A DNA stretch of 64,000 nt from Mytilus californianus. Its lineage: Eukaryota > Mollusca > Bivalvia > Mytilida > Mytilidae. The stretch is taken from positions 12,818,348-12,882,347 of the forward strand of contig NW_026262668.1 of assembly GCF_021869535.1 (NCBI RefSeq), given 5' to 3'. The notes beneath the pieces are model-generated. The model worked only from the letters and a program-made list of their open reading frames with translations. It had not been told where the DNA came from and searched no databases. The translations under genes and the position numbers were made by a program. This document shows, piece after piece, positions 59,300-64,000 of this stretch (position 1 is the first letter of the stretch; each line of letters starts with the position of its first letter).

Positions 59300-59860
59300 A
59301 TGTTTCGGTAATCGGCTCTTCAGATGTAACAAGAGCAAGTGCTCACGCTCAAATTAGGCCACTTGGTGCATCGTTCGGATTAGAGAAAATTGGATGTCAG
59401 TTCGTTTGGATTAGTATGTCGGGTATGAAATGGCAGCGTTAATTTTGGTTAGTTTGATACAATGTACTTTTATTGGAGAAGTATTCCGTTTGCTGTTATT
59501 ATTCTGTGAGGGGTAATGATATTAAAGGCACAGCTTGTGGAGAATTACTCTATCATATGAAGTTTGCCATAGCCATTCTCTCAAAGATGTTACCTGGCAT
59601 TGCATAAGTGTGGTCAAGTATTTTATCTAGATTTAAATGGAGGTTCTCCAATAACACTGGAGCTACGGAAACTACTAGGCGGATAATAAATAGGGAGTGC
59701 GTTCATATTTGCTTAAAATAAGAGGTTACGTAATTAATCATACAGATTTTGAGGATAAGCATGTTGGCCTTTTAAGTTAAGATGGGGTGCACCTTTCCTT
59801 CATTGGCAATGATATATTCCTAAATCAGATTAAAGGTGTTCTAGAAAAGTTTTTAAATTT
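59300..59860 (+). pseudogene. SGNH-hydrolase-like domain of the DIRS-like element, unit B
   Basis: VIGSSDVTRASAHAQIRP, then LGASFGLEKIGCQFVW (59308-59412), is block I. GND (59512-59520) is preserved inside a short frame ...ILxEGNDIKG. KMLPGIA and WSSILSRFKWRFSNNTGA follow, and DGVHLSFIGNDIFLNQ (59781-59828) is block V. It lies right after the recombinase, and in an intact element it was probably fused or next to it. The small frame 59218-59442 belongs here. Confidence 0.75.
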
Positions 59861-60448
59861 CCTCATGTTTTGTTTTCCCTAACAATGAATAAACTAGCTT
59901 CAAATGTTGAGTTCAAATTGTTTTAGTTCATCAAACAATTGTATTGAATTTAACTTGATGTTGATGTGATTTGAAATGTGTTGATTCTTGCTGTTAAATC
60001 TGTCATGCGGTACATTTCATGGCGGACTTTCAGTTGCGCAACTAGTTACTCAACTGGAAAGTTTGGCCGAATTTTCTTTATGCTCTATTGATTACCCAGT
60101 AGCTCCTGATCTATCTTTGTTACTGCTGGAAATGTTCTTCAGTAATTTAATCGTCATCAAGTTTTGATTGACAACTTGGTTGTGTTTCTTTGTTGCAATA
60201 AATGCCATGACAAATTTACAGCCAAATAAATCTTATTTTCTTTGAAGCTTTTGATCCATAGATTATTTGTTAGATTCAGTACATTATGAGGTCGAACAAT
60301 AAGAATACATATGTTAGCAATATAAGTACACTTACATTTATCTAGGCCTCCCTTTCAATCTATAAACAATAATTTCACTTATCGGCTATTATGTAGATTA
60401 TTTTTTATTCCAATAGTTAAAAGTCAGTCTACATATATTAAAGATACT

Positions 60449-61080
60449 AAAGGCAACAATAGTATACCGCTGTTCAAAACTCATAAATCGATAGAGATAA
60501 AAACAAATCCGGGTTACAAACTAAAACTGAGGGGAACGCATCAAATATAAGAGGAGAACAACGACACAACAAAAACACAACATTAAAATGTAACACACAG
60601 AAACGAACTATAATATAACAATGGCCATTTTCCTGACTTGGTACAGGACATTTTAAGAAAAAAATGGTGGGTTGAACCTGGTTTTGTGGCATGCCAAACC
60701 TCTCGCTTTTATGGCAATGTTAAATATAATATTAAAATGACAACATTACATGACAGGATTACAATACAAATAAATGGGAGAACATATAGGACAAAGAAAC
60801 TCACGAATAATAGCTAACAAAAGGCACCAGGTTTAAAATCCAATACGCCAGACGTGCGTCTCGTCCACACAAGACTAACCAGTGACGCTCAGATGAAAAA
60901 AGTTTGAAAGTTAAAACAAGTACAAAGCCGAAGAGCACTGAGGACCAAAACTTCCAAAAAGTTGCGCCTAACACGGGCAGGGTTTTCTGCCTGGGACAAG
61001 AACATCCTTATTATTTAGAATAATTTATAATTTTGCAAACAGTAAATTTTATAAAATGACTATATAATAGATATACATGA
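60449..61080 (+). repeat. Dispersed repeat, 0.63 kb, B-only, second copy
   Basis: Collinear with 56295-56861 over most of its length. It also has an extra part with AATACGCCAGACGTGCGTCT and 'AACCAGTGACGCTCAG' (about 60842-60895). It interrupts the plus-strand PLE relic. The minus-strand frame 60692-60474 is not a gene. Confidence 0.85.
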
Positions 61081-61344
61081 TAAAACCGAAGTGGGGACTA
61101 ACTACAGAATAAAAACGGATACATTACATAAAACAACTTAATCCAACATATAAAAATACTCAGCCGAGTTAGCCAAAGCATCAACGCACAAAGTGACGTC
61201 ACATTTGAAATTCTAAAAAAAACACACAAAGTGACGTCACATTTGAATTTTTAAAAATATTTCCCAAAAATAAGATAGGATTAGGATTGATTCAAAATTA
61301 GATTTGTAATACTGACATTACATTTATTAATAACAATGAACATT
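61081..61344. repeat. Spacer with duplicated CRE-like palindromes
   Basis: The phrase CACAAAGTGACGTCACATTT occurs twice (about 61187-61206 and 61225-61244), each with a perfect TGACGTCA (61194-61201 and 61232-61239). It sits between the 0.63 kb repeat and the end of the minus-strand PLE. It is probably part of a repeat; whether a CREB-type factor binds is unknown. Confidence 0.6.
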
Positions 61345-62905
61345 ACAATACTTATTAATATCAAATTGTGGTAGTAATTAGATAATTAATTGTATTATCT
61401 AGATATGTCGGTGTTTCCTCTGAATCAAACTGTAAACCAAATATATCTTTTAAATTTCGTTGAACCAAACTGCAATCTAATAAATGAAGGGGGTGATTAA
61501 TTATCTTACCATAACACACGAATATAACAGAAAAGACGTTAAGACATTTGACAAAATCCGACGAGAATAACAAATATAACATAAAAATTAAATACATGAA
61601 TTTGGGATAGAAAGGTACCGTGACACGTCTTATAGCAATGCGGTTTCACACTCAGCAAAACAGTCACAATCGGGAATAAGTCACGTTCGGTAAATAAAAG
61701 ATCAGACGACGTAATGACAAACCACAATCTAACTCGTGGTAAAAATGTCCTTAGTTAGTTTGGACAAAGACACATCGTATGGACTAACCAATTTGTGATG
61801 GTGTCCGTAAAATTTACGGAGTGTCATTTTAATATGTCCTCCTCATAACTTTTTTGGAGCAGTTTCTGTGTAAGGAGCAACACTCCTGTATATGAAGTCC
61901 GTATAGTGTGAACAAGCACGAGAATAACGTATCAATTGAGATATGTAAACACCATACGAAGGGGCAGAGGGTATGTTACTGCTGAGAAATGGGAAATTGA
62001 TAATTGGGAAGTTGAAATCGTCCCGTTTATCATAGATTTTCGTGTGAAGTCGTCCATTTGTGTCAATATTGAGGAAAAGATCAAGTTATCCCAAAACAAG
62101 AAATTTGTATCAACGATTCCGAATTTTTATAGAAAAAGCTCTGTTTAATGAGATGGTGAAGTCGATCTTTCAAATTTCTTGTTTTGGGTTACAATATTTC
62201 ATATCTTGTGAAAAACCACACTGAATCTACCAGAAAATATACTGAAGATGATATTATCAAAATGCTGAGCTCTGTTTAATGAGATGGTGAAGTCGATCTT
62301 TCAACTGAGCATGGGGAATAGTAGTGTAAAGCGTAGAAAAATCAAAGTCTTTATGTTGCTGCAAAATTGCAAAGATTGTGATCGAAGATTAAGCAGTAGA
62401 TCTTTCGAATTTTTGAGAATCCACATCTGTTTAACACCACTGGTAGAATATATCTCATCACAATATTTTTGAATCCCATCTTTAACTGTAGAAAGAATAG
62501 TAGTCAGTACTTTAGAAAGATGTTTAGTCGAACATTTTGATGACCCAGCTATGTATCGTTCTTTATATGGAGTTTTGTGTAGTTTTGGTATCCAGTATAA
62601 TGATGGTAAATTTTCTTCGTTTTCTTTGATGTTGATACCAAAAGAAAGAAGGACAGATTTGTGATTTTGTAAAATTTCATCCTTGGTAAATGATGTTAAA
62701 GAATATGTAGGATTACCAGTAGTTCTATTTATTCCAAGCTCTTCTGTGAGACATTGCAAATAATGGTTTTTACATATGAAGACAATATTATTGGAGGCTT
62801 TATCTGCTGGAACAACGACATATTTGTCATGCAAAGAGGATAAAGCATCCACAACATCCGGATTTTTGAAAGGGTTAGTAACTCTTGTGCTCATATTGCA
62901 TCGTA
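61345..62905 (-). mobile_element. Penelope-like retroelement, minus strand, rearranged
   Basis: The open part, 62894-62301, encodes NPFKNPDVVDALSSLHDKYV, VVPADKASNNIVFICKNHYL, then LPSLYWIPKLHKTPYKERYI and GVKQMWILKNSKDLL. After a frameshift near 62310 it reads HAQLKDRLHHLIKQ. These are RT motifs of the Penelope-like group. Downstream on the same strand, DTNGRLHTKIYDKRDDFNF appears near 62060, then PLRMVFTYLN and a 3' region to about 61345. The palm with its catalytic aspartates is missing, and a 120-bp piece is inverted (62157-62276). No GIY-YIG domain was seen. It is unique to unit B. The minus-strand frames 61597-61361 and 61727-61539 lie in its 3' part. Confidence 0.82.
62145..62305. repeat. 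Direct repeats bracketing an inverted PLE segment
   Basis: GCTCTGTTTAATGAGATGGT and the next 17 bases occur at about 62139-62175 and 62269-62305. The sequence between them translates on the plus strand as FLVLGYNISYLVKNHTEST then RKYTEDDIIKML, which is the expected next part of the PLE protein but on the wrong strand. Confidence 0.75.
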
Positions 62906-62944
62906 GTTTTTGAATGCGCTTCTGAATGCATGATCAAATGATGC

Positions 62945-63710
62945 ATGATAGGTACGGCAATTAGTCAGTCCCTTCACCGGAAATCTATGACATATTTATG
63001 ATTGAAATCTTGAATCAAATAGTTTGTGCATTTCAAAATACAGGCAAAATCTTCGATCACAGCAGATATAGGCACGATGGATTCACAATATATAATATAT
63101 AATGGAACATCAGTGTAAATTAAAGATTTAATTATAGCCACTTATTGAAGTTCACCTATGAAATCTCAAACGATAAAATGTCGTTCTTAGATGTTGATGT
63201 AATTATAGGTTAACGATTTACAACACATGACAGGCATTCTTGACATTAAAATACATTTTAAAGAAACCAATTATTTTCTATATCTGCATCGGAATAGCTG
63301 TCACTTACAGCATTATTCCAATGATTTATCACAGGTGAAGTAATACGGCAGATGAGATAAATCAGTGACCATAACAAATTAATAAACAATCTAGCTAATT
63401 TCAAAGTGATAATATTAGATTGGGGTTATGATAACGTCGAAATAGATGATAGTATTACTGATGCTTTATCAATTGACCGTTCTGAATTATTACAGCAATA
63501 CAAATCGAAGGAAAGAAAATATTTTTTTAGTTTAAATAATTAAATTTAAATTTTATATACGTAAAATTAAATAAGAAGTATCATTAAACACTGGCATTTA
63601 TTGCAATTTGATGAAAAATGTGTACACGTATTCAATGATGAACCAATATTTGCGAATAGCAAGCATAAAAGTGTAGGAGACATGCTTACTAGAATAACGT
63701 TCCAGACTTA
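62945..63710 (+). pseudogene. Penelope-like element RT relic, plus strand, unit B
   Basis: Orthologue of 37175-37965. The N-terminal piece before it is cut at about 60448 by the B-only insertions, leaving only 'YIKDTK' (60428-60448). MSFLDVDVIIG-like, LDWGYDNVEIDDSITDALSI and WHLLQFDEKCVHVFNDEP segments remain. It is not functional. Confidence 0.75.
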
Positions 63711-64000
63711 AACATAAAATTCACAGTTGGACCCCTGATAGCAGAACTTCCATCATATTTATTGATGATGAAAAATTAAAAAAAAAATATATCAATATGT
63801 TATATTTGATTATATAAAAGTAAATCATTTAAAGATGACCACCCCTAGCTTTAACTACCGAAACACCATAATAATTGTTTCGGGTCCTATCAGGCATTAT
63901 GAGATGCGTGGTTGCATGGGTATTTTAGTAAAATAAAACATACGCATATTTTTAAATCCGTTGTTTTGTTACATAGATGTCCTTTGGTGCTCCGGATAGT
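63711..64000. other. End of unit B, no gene
   Basis: Matches 37966-38240 up to about 63965. The last 35 bp match the short repeat at 30431-30485 instead of unit A's end. Confidence 0.6.

Larger units (their letters stand above)
56875..60240 (+). mobile_element. DIRS-like tyrosine-recombinase retroelement, decayed, unit B
   Basis: Orthologue of 32540-36580 without the 493-bp insertion. It keeps ITI-DDFL-type RT remnants (about 57500-57550) and an RNase H relic (DSAGGIDGGCGVYLNGKW near 57955-58005; FHSDNQSVVKV near 58135-58165). The recombinase and SGNH parts are better kept than in unit A and are listed separately. A 3' region with CAATAAATGCC (about 60196-60206) and the palindrome AGTTGCGCAACT (60032-60043) is shared with unit A. 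Terminal repeats were not identified. Confidence 0.85.
38290..64000 (+). repeat. Large direct tandem duplication, unit B (runs off window)
   Basis: Collinear with unit A from about 38290 to at least 63965. Beyond the point equivalent to 38240, unit B continues with 'CTTTGGTGCTCCGGATAGT', while unit A runs into unit B, so the original right flank or a third unit may begin at the window edge. Unit B keeps a LINE body of about 3.3 kb and has gained repeats at 50724, 51860, 56295 and 60449-62940. Confidence 0.92.

Overview
The window looks like nuclear DNA of a bivalve mollusc, most likely a mussel close to Mytilus. It is strongly A+T-rich, its genes have GT-AG introns, and it is packed with decayed retroelements. 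Several dispersed repeats (the GCG-rich/'TGACCTTGACCTCATTTTC' element, the 'GTCCGTCTGTCC' element, the 'CCTGACTTGGTACAGG' elements) are ones I associate with bivalve genomes. The species is an inference; no sequence search was run.

Layout. 1-2910: a LINE on the minus strand, split by a 1.1 kb dispersed repeat. 2911-12512: gene-poor sequence with one long bivalve repeat and two tRNA-derived SINEs. 12513-17200: a local tandem duplication of about 2.7 kb spacing that carries repeat fragments, with a Penelope-like element (PLE) fragment between the copies. 17880-64000: a direct tandem duplication. Unit A runs from about 17880 to 38245 and unit B from about 38290 past the right edge. Each unit holds one five-exon gene for a small secreted, Gly/His-rich, eight-cysteine protein. 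Each then carries downstream DNA, a decayed tyrosine-recombinase (DIRS-like) retroelement that also encodes an SGNH-hydrolase-like domain, and a PLE relic.

The two genes are the only convincing host genes. Each model has a TATA box, a 36-nt non-coding first exon, a signal-peptide exon, three short cysteine-bearing exons with compatible phases, and an AATAAA. Exons 3 to 5 differ at only 6 of 332 positions between the copies, whereas flanking introns differ by roughly a tenth and carry many indels, so both copies appear to be under selection. The copies differ mainly in a Gly-Gly-Gly-Gly-Asp-Pro-His repeat, present three times in A and reduced in B. Predicted products are 198 aa (A) and 171 aa (B). 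I do not recognise the family.

Comparing units A and B gives a relative history of insertions. A LINE arrived before the duplication and later lost its body in A. A SINE with 10-bp target duplications entered A. A 5'-truncated PLE fragment with 11-bp target duplications entered B. Two 0.6 kb repeats and a rearranged PLE also entered B. Open frames not listed as genes were judged to be shadows or unsupported.
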